This document shows positions 1-11,077 of a stretch of DNA of 64,000 nt, one piece after another. Source of the stretch: Phanerodontia chrysosporium. Taxonomy: Eukaryota > Basidiomycota > Agaricomycetes > Polyporales > Phanerochaetaceae. A program made the position numbers and the translations under genes. The DNA lies in the NCBI GenBank assembly GCA_001910725.1, contig MJGA01000026.1, positions 186,001 through 250,000 on the forward strand, in the 5' to 3' direction. The notes beneath the pieces are model-generated. The model had not been told where the DNA came from and ran no database searches. It worked only from the letters and a program-made list of their open reading frames with translations. The number at the start of each line of letters is the position of its first letter. Within the stretch, counting starts at the first letter, position 1.

Positions 1-1962
1 CCACCCCAAGGGCTCCGTCGTCGCCAGGCATCGATGTCCGAGCGCGCCATCGCAGCAGCTCACTCGCGCTCCCAGGCTTCGCCGTACGCCGCCCTTGAGA
101 TCCCGACGCCGGCAGTGGTCCGTCTCGCAAGTGCTGACCTGCCAGGCACGTTGTTGCCGCCGTCGCCTTGCGCGTTCAAGTTCTTGGCATCCACGACACG
201 CCTAGCTCGCCGGACGTCGAAATCTGCGGCCGAATTTGCCGCCGCTTCCGCCGCCGCCGCCGCCGCCGCCGCTCTGGCCTTGCCCGTGTACGCTCATCTC
301 CCGTCGCGGTGAGTGCCGGCCAAGCAGCCCGAGAACGTCTATTGGTGGTTCTGCGTTGCGGTGTGCTCTCCCGTCGCTTGTGTGGCCTGGTCGGCGCTGC
401 GGCGGTCTTGTCATTTTCTGACCGCTTCACATTGTGCGATGTCGACTGGCTGGCGGTGTGTGGGCATTCCGGGGTCCAGAGGTATATTCGTGCGGTTGTG
501 TGTCGTCAAGGCTGGATGTGTGCACAAGTGGGTCAGCAGCATGGCATGGACACCAAAGTGCTGTGTCACGCACCTCAATTTTCAAGTCTGTAGGTGTCTC
601 TTCTGTGTTGTGTGAATGCCAGCGTGTCCATCTACAGTGAGCAGTGGGTTGTGGAATGAGTTGGGAAATTGAGACACAGCCAGAGTGGTGGACGTGTTTG
701 CCAAGCTGCGGACGCACTCAGATGTCCTTGGCCAAAGGATGCCTGGGCCCGTCCGCAGTCTGGTGATCATGCGCTGGCATGCCCGGTCAGTCGCCGTGTT
801 TGATCGGACCCTGCAGGGGCTCCCGCACAGACCCGGGCTCGCGTAGCCCAGATCGGCTTGGCGCAACAGCACCACAGAGTGTCTCAAAGCTCGCCGAGCA
901 GCATTCTCCCGCACGAGCAATATACTCTCAATTTTGGTGTGCTCACGGGCCCTGCCCAACCTTGTTCACTCAGAGGCCTGCAGTGGCAGCAGTGGCAGTG
1001 CCGCCTCTGCAGGCCAAAGAACACTATCTTTTGTTTTATTACTGACAAGTGCACCCACGGCAATCTCTGCGACCCCAGACATGACCGCTCCGTGGCCGAC
1101 ACGACGGCCGTGTGAGACCCTGGAGCCCGCTGCGATAAGCGGCTCGAGAGCGCCAAATCGGAGTCTGCGCCACGAAGCCCGCGCCAGTGCGGCCACGCGG
1201 GCGCCGCCGCCGCCGCTGCGCCTGCAGATGGTTCGGTTTCGACCGCCGCCCTCGTTCACGCCTGCAAGCCTCCCCGCCGGCCCTGCGTCGCTTTTCAGAC
1301 GCGATCTGGACGGCATGCATGAGCAATCGCCGTCGTAGGTCTCTGGAATCGGCCAAGAGCTCGATGTCTAGCGTCGCGACGAACCGGACGGCCTGCAGTG
1401 CACAGAAAGCCCGCGCAGGGCTCCAGGCCCGGACACACATCCGCGGGCGGCTGCAAGACGGGGGCAATGCCATCGACCAAGCGGCGGGTACGCGCAGGAG
1501 AAACGGAGACACCGGAAACGCGCCGCTCGCTGCCAAGCAGACGCAGGCGTGGTGACGGGCTAGACGGCAGATGGTCGTCCAGGGTGCAGAGGTGTTGGGG
1601 TGCCTGACGCTGGCTGTCTCGGTGCGTGACTGCGTTGCCCCATCCTCGCTCGCTGCTGACGTCCTCGCCCTGCACGCGCAGACAGCGGCAGAACGGCGCA
1701 CGGCGCGTCCAGGAGACCCCCTCCTCGACCCTCGCTTCACCTCCGGAGACACCCCAACGCAGAGTCTCTCGGCTAGCTGCCCCAGCGCGCGCCACCATCA
1801 CGGTCCAGCCTCATCCGCCGCGCGTACGGCATCCGGCCTGCGCTGCTTTCGTGCCAGGGGTGCGTGCAGCCGACGGGTGAGACGGGCAGGACGGGCAGGG
1901 ACGCGGGCGTGGCATGGCGTGGCGTGGGTGCGAGGAGGCCCGTGCGCAGGTCCTCGGATGCA
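1..1962. other. GC-rich stretch without a convincing gene (copy 1)
   Basis: All reading frames stay open for long distances because of high GC, but none looks like a protein. The translations are rich in Arg, Ala and Pro. Their frames accumulate amino-acid changes between the two copies without any sign of constraint. A CCG trinucleotide run at about 240-275 differs in repeat number from copy 2. The stretch may be 5' regulatory or decayed sequence for the transcription unit that seems to start near 1,970. Confidence 0.5.
236..277. repeat. (GCC)n microsatellite, length differs between copies
   Basis: A CCG/GCC triplet run interrupted by TTC. The matching run in copy 2 (about 13,868-13,900) is six bases shorter and carries a GCT interruption. 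It shows slippage since the duplication. Confidence 0.8.
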
Positions 1963-1963
1963 G

Positions 1964-2060
1964 ATAAAAGGGTGCGTCGCTCGGCCTGTCGTCTCCAGCA
2001 GCTCTCGGCTCACTCTCCTCTCCTCTCCTCTCCTCTCCTCTCCTTCTCTCCCTCTCTTCA
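1964..2060 (+). promoter_or_regulatory. TATA-like box and CT-rich tract (copy 1)
   Basis: ATAAAAG at 1,964-1,970 is followed about 50 bases later by a TCTCC-repeat tract (about 2,012-2,058) ending in a cag. A TATA box followed by a pyrimidine tract upstream of the transcript start is common in highly expressed fungal genes. Copy 2 has the same layout. The tract is a TCCTC microsatellite with a different repeat number in the two copies. Confidence 0.5.
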
Positions 2061-2084
2061 GACTTGCACTCACACCGCGCGGTG

Positions 2085-5000
2085 CCGTGCCCGACGCCTC
2101 ATGCGCCCTGATTGCAGGCGTCATCCGTTACCGTCACCGATCGCGTCCGACTGTGCCGACGCTCTTGACCGCAAGTTCCAGCAGAACACCTTGAGATCGA
2201 CGCCGTCGCCCTGGGTCCCCAACGGCGCCTCACTGTCCCCCACGATTGCTGGCGATCCCAGCGACGTAGCTGTCAGCATTCAGCCTGCACCAGTGAGATG
2301 CCCTAGCCTTGACTCAAGTACACGGTCATTTACTGCCAAACACGGTCAGTAGAACGATCATTCTCGAGCGACTTTCACCTGCTTACTGCTGTGAACAGCT
2401 GATCACTCTCCAAATCCCAACTCAAGTTCTTTGCTACGATCTCAGGTACGCCTCTGCGATCTCCAGATTTCTTTACAGAACTTACTACATCAGTAGCCGA
2501 TGTCGACCGGTTCCTTGCACCCCAACTCAAGCTCTTTGCTCGATTCACCAGGTACGCTATCTTGTCTGGTGGGCAAGATTCTGGCCTCACCTCAGACCGA
2601 CCTAGCAGGCACGCCAAAGCCCCGGCCGTCGTACAATCTCCCAGTCGCGGTGGTTACCTACCGGCCATGGCCAACTCGTGCGCCGTAGTCTCAGGTAGGT
2701 ACGCTGTTATGCCAACACGCGCATTCTGACGCGCTCTCTACGATTTGCAGCCCCGATAGATCTCCTTTGACCTCCCGATCCAAAGGTACGTTGTCAGGTA
2801 TCACTCGCTATCAGGCCCTCTCGCTTACTGACCGCTACGCAACCCCTCAGCATGCGCCTCGCATCCCTGGTTATAGCCGCCGCCGACCGGCCGTTTTAGC
2901 CCTGACGTCGGCCTTTTGCTAACACTGCCGAGCCCGAGGTGACCGATCTCGCTCGGTGACCAATGACGCACACTCATCGCCCGTTAGAATTTTATGCATA
3001 CCGGGGGGTCACTTTGTAAGCTGCTCGCTCAAGCGGATGTGTCCGCGTCCAATACCACCGTATATGGTCTCGTTTGCATTGCAACAAAGGAGCGGTGAGT
3101 GTCCTCGATATTTGCACTCACTGCCCGTTGAATCCTCAGGTACGCCGTTCCAGTGACTGCCCGGCTGCTTGTGCACGCACGGGCCGCTTCGGAAGCTGCT
3201 CGCTTGGGTGCGTTGGTGCGTTTAACGCCACCGCGTGGTCTCCGTTTGCATACCCGTACGAAAAGCGGTAAGTGCCTTCGGTATTCGTGGCTGACACAGT
3301 TATCAGTGTACGTACTTACTGAGGCTACAGGCCTTGTCTCTCCAAATCCCTACTCAAGTTCTTTCTCTCCATGCCGTCATTCAAGATCTTCCGCCCGAGA
3401 TTCACCTGACTCGGGCTGTTCCGGCACCGCAAGTGGAACGGTCACCCCGGCCGCCGCTAGTTCATGATGGAGTGCCGGGCACCGAGGTAAGCAAACCCCA
3501 TACCATCTTGTTGAACCCTTCCTCAGCCTCGTTTCAAAGGCATAGGCATCGCGTCGCCGCCGACTTCATCATAACCGCGATCAATCGGCCAAGACTGTCC
3601 CTGTCGCCGCTCTTCGAAACATCTACCGTGAAATGCTCGTCCATCAAGATAGACATCTCTGGTAAGCGAGATGTATTCTGGCAGTACGTCTTGACGTACT
3701 CACGCCATTTGCAGTTGGTAACCACCCTCCAAATCCCAACTCAAGTTCTTCGCTAGGTAAGCAGCCGTCGTGATCCTGAATGTGGTCGTCTCATGCTTGA
3801 TTCCTTCCGCAGCTCATATCCCCGGTTCCCCCGGTACCATGTGTAGATACGACCCGGACACATGCCCGCCAACACTCCCGTCTTGCTCGCTGCGTCCACG
3901 ACTTGTGCCTGTGACCTCCGCCGTCAATTTCGCCGAATCGAATATCTCCTCGCTGATGCCCGTAGTGAGTAATCTATCTCGTACACGCTCGCATCTACAC
4001 CGACTAATCCCACTCGACAGGCTCCGGATTGTGCCCCGTTGGCAGCCGTTGATGTTCGGCTATGAACGCTGCCGCCACCCTTGCCTCAGGACGCCAGTCT
4101 GCCGTTGTTGCGGCTGCGACTTCTCGACGGTTACGGCTGCCCAGCCAGAGGCCTGGGTGCTATTGATGCCGTGATCGCAGAAAGTGCATGGGACGCCGTC
4201 CGTTCTCGACTGCTCTCAGCCTGCTTCGGTACGTAAGTACTCAATTTGGCAATGATCCTAGCACATCGACTGATCGTTTGTCGGCCACAGCTTCATGTCG
4301 GTACCGCTGAGCCGCTGTTCTCAAGCGGTGAGGAGTGATCGCCGCGATCTGACCATCCTGCCGCCAAGGATCCATTGACATGCTGTAGATCCGAGTCCGT
4401 GACCAAGCCTCGACTTGGAATCGGCAGGAGCACCAGCGATCGACCTACCGGGACAGTTTTGCGGCAGGAAGACCGAGTGGGCCCTCGGTTCACCATCTCG
4501 TTCGTTCGGTAAAGTATAGTCATTGCAACTATGGTGGGAATCTCGCACTGACCGAGCTGCGACTAGAGTCACCGCACCGCTACCACCGCACCGCTTCGAT
4601 TTCTTCGCTGTGCCAATACTCTCACTACAGTCATGGATTTTGCGGACGTGCGTGGCCGGCAAGCTGTCACTGACCGGGTCTTGTACTGATGTACACCACT
4701 CCGCGTCTCCAGGGCCTTGAAGCCTCTGCACGAGAACGTAGCCACGGCCGTCATCCGTCGCTGCGGCCGTGACTTCGGTACCATTCACGGTGTCTCCAGA
4801 CCCTCATGCCGTGAGTTGTGACCGTGTTCTTCGCTTGCCTTGGCCTCTGACGCCGTCCGTTTGGCAGGCTTGAAGCGTTCCGAACGACATCTCGGCGCAT
4901 CGCAATCACGACCGAGCCGATCTACGCAGGAGGCACGTCGTCCCGTCGCCCGCCACGGCACCGGTGCCTTCCGTTACCCGTTCCAGCAGGCCGTTCGTTG

Positions 5001-6230
5001 TGCTCAGCATGTGCTCTTCTAGTCGACTGGCTTCGCAACCGCATGGTATGTCTGTGTCTCCGCCGCTTCCCGAGTTCAGCAGCATCTGATCACAACTCGA
5101 ATTTCCCGCGGCACAGATCTGTACACTGATACTTGAACAATCGTAGTACTTGTCCAATTACCCTGTCGTTGCACTTGCATGTATTATACTGTCGTAGGAT
5201 CGTCGTAGTAGCTACTGTCATACTTGCTCTCTAGGTAGCAACGTTCTTGAAGTCTCGTTCACGACGGCAGAGGTCGTCACTGAATCCCCTGCACTTCGAA
5301 GCAGAGCATTTTCCTATGGTTCATTGTCAGCTGCCGGGCTCGATCACCGAAGGGCAGTCTGCCCAATATGCTGTGGTCAGTGTCTTCACTCTATCTGCTG
5401 CGGCTGTGTTGCTGACGCGGCACTTGCGTTGTCGGACTCAGTGCCAGCGCCCGAAGACGTAGTCCAGCCCTCACGCAAATGGAAAAAGTCTTGGTCCTCG
5501 CCTACACTCGTGCATCAGCCAGGCACTAGCGGCAATGTACGTTTATATTTTACTCGTGATATCCGCTGACTGTCCTACAAACATGCTCCTCCCCGACCAG
5601 GGTCACCTCTTCCGACGTCGTACACCACAACACCTTGCGCCACTGGTATGTCATGCCTTGAGCACCGTCAGACCTGCTGTTGATTTTGCCGCCTTAGATG
5701 TCGCCTCTCGTTGTCGCAAGCGTTGGGCCGGCTCCGAGTCTCGGCATCGCGGCGCATCGTCCACTGCAGCCTCGTGCCAACGGCGGTACGTGTCTCCTCT
5801 CGGATATGAACCATAGACCGCATTTCCGTGGCTTCGTCTGGCTCCGCCGTTCGCCGGTCCAGGCTGGGCTGCGTCCCCAGAGCACGACTCGTGGCGGCTG
5901 CAACACCCCGGAGTCGGCTGCCTTCAGGCCCGTGCCACGGACACTGACGTCTCTTTCCTCAGGATCGCGTTCGCAGCGGCCACCCGCTCGCTCTCTCGCA
6001 CATGCCCGCACCTGAGCGCCGCGCTCTCGGACGATTTCGCTGATATCCATTTTTCGTCGTGATCGTGATCGCTGCGCTGACGAGGGTCTGCGGTCTTCGC
6101 AAACGGCGCGCCTCCGTGCTGCAGAACGCCTCGACAGACTCGTACTCGAGATGAGGGGCGTGGGCCAGGAGCCCGAGCCGGAGCTGGAGCTGGAGCTGGA
6201 GACAAAAGCGTGCGACGGCCGCCTTCAGGT
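2085..6230 (+). other. Intron-rich transcription-unit-like region with recurring 24-nt exon motif (copy 1)
   Basis: No known protein is recognised. The region is punctuated by segments that look like fungal introns: GTAAGC, GTGAGT or GTACGT donors, CTAAT/CTGAC-like branch sites and CAG ends. Examples are about 3,487-3,526, 3,661-3,713, 3,756-3,811, 3,966-4,019 and 4,245-4,299. Several exon-like intervals begin with or contain CTCCAAATCCCAACTCAAGT plus TCTT. This occurs at 2,408, a shorter form at about 2,520, and at 3,338 and 3,727, in different reading frames. Two exon-like blocks share a further 100 bp with single-base indels. The plus-strand frame over about 5,230-5,540 is protein-like (S/A-rich, a CPICCG cluster) but matches nothing I know. 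It may be a decayed multi-exon gene or a spliced non-coding RNA. Confidence 0.4.
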
Positions 6231-6331
6231 ATGTTCGTTGGGTGCGTGTTGCCTGCGTCTCGTGCTCCTCGACTGACGCTGCACGAGGTCCGGCCAGAGT
6301 GCGGCGCGCCGACGCAGACCGTACGCTGTGA

Positions 6332-6362
<31 letters not shown>

Positions 6363-6483
6363 CGCGATGCGGCCAGTCTCGGGCTCGTCCCAGACGTAGC
6401 TCGGCCGGTGGACACGGAGCGACAACGCCCGTGTGCGGCACAGAGAGCGAGTCAAGCTCGCTTATGGAGTCGTGTGCGGATGT

Positions 6484-7975
6484 GGTTACCGTAGACCTGA
6501 GCTGGATCAGCACCAGCGGGCAGGAAAGGGCGGGAGGCCGGGGCAGCGCGACTGACTTACCAGAGGGTCGTCGCGCATCAGGACGCAGCAGTGCGGTCTG
6601 ATGGCCGTTCGACGTTCAGCGCTGAGCGATGAGAGTGCGGCTGTTGACGACGTGGCGAGTGCGCCGGGAGTTCGCGTTCGTGTTCGCGACCGCCGAGACC
6701 GTGGGTTCGGTGTCTGAGTGCCTGAGGAGTCGGTCAGCGTGTGGACACCGAGAGACGCACCAGCAAAGAGCTCTGCCGTCGCCCGCCTGCCGCAGTCGTC
6801 TGTCAACGATGGCCAAGTCGCCCAGGCGGGCGCCGTGTCGAGTTGTGTGCAGCGGTCGCCGCCGCAGAGGGCAGCCCCGGGCCGAGGTGCTGAGACTGAA
6901 GTGTCGCTGTGTGCTTGCGCAGTCGCCGTGCAGGGCAGACGAGAGTGTGTCGACGACGACGACGGCGGCGGCGGCGGCGAGGTTGCTGGCAAGAGGCACG
7001 AGTTGAAGCGCCGGCGTCGGTTGCAGCGGCGAGCATGAGCTCCGGGAACTTGGCGACTCGTGCGAGACCGCAGCCGTCCCTCGCGAGTGAAAGTTCACTT
7101 TGACTATATTACCCGTACAACAGCACACGTACAGCAGATTTCGTGGGGCGACTACTTGGGGAGTCGTGGTACACGTCGTAACAACGACGCGAGCAGTGCT
7201 AGAGTTCTTCCGCACACCCTCGTCGCCGAGCCGCTTTCTGCGATAGCGCACTTTCGGGACATGCACGCGCAGCACGACGCTGTCCCACTCCCAGTCGACC
7301 TCGCCGCCCGGCAGCCATCCGTGCGCCGTGCCGCGGAACGCCTCGAGACGAGCTCGCACGCACCCGAGTCTACGGACGTGCGCGACGTTTGGTGCGTGCT
7401 CCTTGCGGCTCGGGCACTCGTCGGCGGCCGATGTGTTTCGGTGCTTCGTGTTCGCGTGTTTTACGGTAAACCTGAGCTGGACCAGCACCAGCGGGCGAGA
7501 AAGGGCGGGAGGCCGGGGCCGGAGCCGGAGCCGGGGCGGCGGCGTCGCCGCTGGCTGTTTCGCGAGGCAGCAGCTGCGAGAGTGCGGCTGCTGGCGACGC
7601 GGCGAGTGCTTGGTGTGCAGGGAGTTCGAGTTCGGCGCGAGTCGGGTGTCTGAGGGGTCAGTGAGCGTGTGCGACGCACCTGCAAAGTGTCCTGCCATCC
7701 CTCTGAGTCCCCCGCCGCCGCTGTCTGTCCACAAAGGCCCGAGTCGTCGTCCCGGCCCGAGTCGCACAGGTGGACGCCGTGTCGGCGGCAGAGGGCGAAC
7801 GCAGGTCAAGACGTTGAGAGCGAGATGGCAGCGTGTGCGTGCATGACTCTGTACGCGTGTGCAGTCGACGCGCAGGGCGGTCTGGAGGCCGGCGGTGGCG
7901 GCGGCGAGGTTGCTGGCAAGAGGCAGGAGCGGAAGCGCCGGCGTCCGTGCAGGAGGGAGAGGCGGCGGGCCTGCT
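6484..7975. repeat. Diverged internal direct repeat, ~0.95 kb period (copy 1)
   Basis: Arm A (about 6,484-7,035) and arm B (about 7,462-7,975) share diagnostic blocks at a 926-976 bp offset. These include a CCTGAGCTGGAYCAGCACCA block (6,496/7,472), an AGAGTGCGGCTG block, and a GTTGCTGGCAAGAGGC block (6,982/7,908). The ~390 bp between the arms is not repeated. The same structure is present at about 20,473-21,964. No protein is recognised in either strand. Confidence 0.7.
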
Positions 7976-8194
7976 GACGGCCAGGGTGCTCGTGAAGGGC
8001 CTGCGCGTCGTCGTTGTGTCGCCGCCCGGAGCTCACTGAGCGTGCAGGCGGCCCGGGCTTCACAGACATCGCGAGCTTCAATGAGTCGCTAGGTTGTGCC
8101 GTCAACCGTGTCGCCAGGAGCCAAAGGTGCGCCCAGGTGGAGCCGCCCCGGCGCCAGTGGCGTCTTTTGTTCCGGCCTGACAACACACGTCCAG

Positions 8195-9136
8195 ACGGAA
8201 TCCACGCCCGTCCGATGCATGGTCAGGTCGTGCGACTGTGTTGCAGCCAACGGATACGCTCTCAAGGCGCACATCTCCCTCTGCCACAAGAGCCGCCTGC
8301 GGATCGACGGGTGCGTGGGCCAGCCGCCGCACGAGAGGCGCCCCCCGGCTGACACCTCCCCGCAGCACCTTCCACTGCCCGTTCCCCGCGTGCACGAGCG
8401 CGACGGAGCAGTACTCGAACCTCGAGACGCACCTCAACCGCCACCTCGGCGTCAGGCCGCACCGCTGCCCGCACGCGCCCTGCGCGTTCCGCACGGCCGA
8501 CCCCGCCGAGCTCACCGAGCACCGCCGCACGTAGCACGCCTACGTCCCGCAGAAGCGCGGGCCCCGCCGCGGCACCCGCCGCGCTGCCGCCGCGCCGCGG
8601 TTCGTCTGCGCGCTCGACGGCGCGCCGATGCACGCGGTGCACACGCACAAGCGCAGGCGCGAGGACGAGGACGAGCGCGAGCGCGATGACGTGCGGCCGG
8701 TGAAGACGACGCGGTGCGCGCCCGAGGGCAGTCCAGACGCGCACGCAGCCCGCGTGGTGCTCCGAGAGCAGTGCCCCAGCCATGCCCGCCCTCTGGCTCC
8801 TGGTCGTCGACGACACCACGTTTCGACGCGCAAGAAGAACAAGAAGACGCTGAATTCGCTCATGACCATGCCTATCGGGGATATTCTTCTTCTCCATCGT
8901 CCTCGTCCTCGTCATCATCATCGCGCGGCTCTTCCCCAGGGACTCTGGCGACACCGCCAGCCTCTTGCCCTCCGGCCGACGCCGACGCATTGCTGTGGCC
9001 CTTTTCAGTGTCTACGCTAGATTCGTCCGAATCCTTGACTCCGTACGAGCAGCAGTGTGTCGAGGAGTATGCTACGCTGATGGCGAAGGTGTTCGAGGTC
9101 CACAACCGCGATGAGTGCTGGTGTCACCATCTCTGA
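8195..9136 (+). pseudogene. C2H2 zinc-finger gene, copy 1, disrupted
   Basis: Three C2H2 fingers are visible. Finger 1 (CX4C-X12-HX4H) lies in exon 8,195-8,310. Fingers 2 (CX4C-X12-HX3H) and 3 are in the exon starting at 8,366. An intron GTGCGT...CCGCAG separates the exons. Finger 3 is cut by an in-frame TAG at 8,532-8,534, between its two histidines; the same stop is in copy 2. Copy 1 has further damage: the upstream donor reads GTGGAG instead of GTGAGC (about 8,136), and a one-base deletion near 8,762 shifts the frame of the acidic/Ser-rich C-terminal part. The 5' end and start codon are unresolved. Probably a DNA-binding protein originally. Confidence 0.75.
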
Positions 9137-9388
9137 CATCCTGCTGTTCCATGTACGTTTTGCTTATTTCTGTTGTAGCCCTGGATGTATCGTTTGCATT
9201 TTGTTTGTGTTTCCATCTGTACCACCACACATAGACTGTTCATTTCACGCACAACCTAGCTCTGGACACTATATAATATATTGTCTCATTAGGAATTTCT
9301 TCCACCAGGTCTCGGGCGGTTGGGGATGACATCATAGATGCGGTGGTGGCGCACTTCTCGAGGCGTCATGGAGTCGACGCCTGTGTCA

Positions 9389-9395
9389 TATATAA
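9389..9395 (+). promoter_or_regulatory. TATA box of CsbD/LEA-like gene, copy 1
   Basis: TATATAA, 80 bases upstream of the ATG at 9,475. The equivalent in copy 2 is at 23,374-23,380. Confidence 0.6.
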
Positions 9396-9474
9396 TGTCC
9401 ATCCTAGAGCTGGTATAGTCAACAAACACCCCTATCATCCCTCACCAGTCCTCTCCACGCCTTACACCAACACC

Positions 9475-9975
9475 ATGTCCACAGGAAACAGCGGCACGAC
9501 TGGCGGCGCAACCGTCGGCCAGAAAGTCAAGTAAGCACCCGCCAGGCGTACACACCACCTCACTCACCCACCCACCACACCGCAGGGGCGCATTCCAGAC
9601 CGTACACGGTACGCCCACCCCTCCGCGCCTGCAGGCACAGCGCTGAGACGTGCACGCACCGCGCACACAGGCCTCGGCGAGAGCATCCGCGGGAACGCGA
9701 TGGACTTTGTCGACGAGGCGACGGGCACCGCGAAGCGCGGGCACGGCGCGACGGCGCGCGGCGAGGCCGAGGCGCAGCAGGGCATCGCGAACATGGAGGA
9801 CCGCGCCCCGCCCGTCGGCACCGCGCCCGCTGCAGGCGCGACGGCAAGCACGAGCGCGAGCACGGCCGCGCCCACGGGTGAGGCCATGGGCAGCGGCACG
9901 ACGGGCGGCGCCGCCCCCGGACAGGCGTTTGGGACGAAGGGGAGCCTCCCGCCGGGCTCGAGCACGGGGTACTAG
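9475..9975 (+). CDS. Small Gly/Ala-rich CsbD/LEA-like stress protein, copy 1
   Basis: Three exons: 9,475-9,530, 9,586-9,608 and 9,671-9,975. Splicing gives 127 residues. The N-terminus is Gly/Thr-rich. A core GQKVKGAFQTVHGLGESIRG spans both introns, followed by an acidic/Gln stretch (GEAEAQQGIANME) and a low-complexity Thr/Ala/Gly tail ending SSTGY. The layout resembles small hydrophilic fungal proteins related to CsbD or LEA stress proteins, which are usually cytosolic and induced by stress. The function here is inferred from composition only. Start chosen at the first ATG after a TATA box. The 23-nt middle exon is unusually short but keeps frame in both copies. Confidence 0.8.
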
Positions 9976-10214
9976 GTGCGTGTGGCGTGTGCCTGCTGGT
10001 GTCATCCTCTGAGCGATGTCACAGGTCCCAAACAGTGTAATGAGGATGTGTATCATTAGTGTTGATTGACTTTTGGTGATGTGACTTGGTTCCATACCTC
10101 TGAATGTAGCTTACTATCGAGTATGATGCCCTGCCAAAGCTCATGTGAGATGTGTCTCCGCACGGAGTCTCACGAATGATGGGATATGAACACTTGGCTT
10201 AACCGTAGCCTCTA
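9976..10214. other. 3' flank of CsbD/LEA-like gene up to insertion site
   Basis: Downstream flank ending at the TA target of the copy 1 insertion. I see nothing else in it. The same sequence in copy 2 is 23,961-24,200. Confidence 0.5.
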
Positions 10215-10898
10215 CTATCACTGGCCCCTGCTTTACAAAAACTTGAGAGTAGAGGTCACTGCAACTCACTGGGCCCGAATCCCGTTGGCGGTCTTAGGCA
10301 GGTCGACAGATGCACGTCTTGCCTACCTCTAGATTTTTTGTATGTATTTTTCCAGGCCTGTCGAAGGGCAGCGGATGCGATCCGGTGCAAAAAGTGGTCG
10401 TGGCCCCTGCTTTATAAATTCTGTGACGAGCCGGTCACAGCCAATGCCGCGCTGCCGGACGGTCTCCTGGCCCGTCGACGTCGCCTCGTTTGATCAAGCG
10501 GAGGTCGAAATTGTCACGCTTTCCTCGTCCAGATGTAACGCTTTCATGCCATTCTTCCTCTGTAGACGGGCACAACACTGGGAACGTCGTTATAAAGCTG
10601 GCTTCATGTTCTGAGCATGCATACCAACCTATCATACACTTCTGGGAACATCTCAACCACAGGATCTGACTGGATCTGCCCATCAAATCCCGTTTCCATC
10701 GCATTTTGGACCGCTTCAGACCGTCTACAAAAAGCCATCCTCGTCTACCTGCTGAGACCCTCAGCATATTGGTGTCTATCGATAGGTACTGCGTGTATGC
10801 ATTCCCAAAAATAATCCCACCTGCTTGAGGTAGACGTAGAGACTGCTAACCCAATTTTATAAAGCAGGGGCCAATTTTAAACCAGGGGCCAGCGATAG
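10215..10898. mobile_element. 684-bp non-autonomous TIR element, only in copy 1
   Basis: Copy 2 has the empty site (CCTCTACTACCGG at about 24,195-24,207). In copy 1 the site is interrupted by a segment starting CTATCACTGGCCCCTG and ending CAGGGGCCAGCGATAG. The ends form a near-perfect terminal inverted repeat, flanked by a TA duplication (10,213-10,214 and 10,899-10,900). Because the TIR abuts a TACTA, a 5-bp target duplication cannot be excluded. A GGCCCCTGCTTTAYAAA subterminal motif occurs at 10,221 and 10,402, and inverted at 10,855-10,872. No transposase is visible. A 110-codon minus-strand frame inside it resembles nothing known. The TA target suggests Tc1/mariner-type mobilisation. Confidence 0.85.
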
Positions 10899-11077
10899 TA
10901 CTACCGGAACTAAGACACGGCAACGGATCGAGTGGGTAAAACAAAGAATACAAGGTATTGGGTGCATCTACGGATCCAAGCAAACACAGGCTACAACTCG
11001 ACGTCCTGGATATACATTCGTTCTTGCATTCTGAGCCTGTTACCGTCCCAGAGTCGTCTCGCACGCACGGGAAATGC

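Noticed and set aside
1039..1752. 237-codon minus-strand frame conserved in both copies (also 14,665-15,378)
   Set aside because: Substitutions between the copies change many residues with no sign of constraint; the composition is Arg/Ala/Ser noise.
6616..7809. 397-codon minus-strand open frame, also at 20,605-21,798
   Set aside because: Open because of GC bias. Low-complexity Pro/Arg/His translation, no domain, and near identity between copies simply reflects near-identical DNA.
10215..10898. Helitron interpretation of the copy 1 insert (TC start)
   Set aside because: The 3' end lacks CTRR plus hairpin and insertion is not between A and T; paired inverted termini with a TA duplication fit a TIR element.
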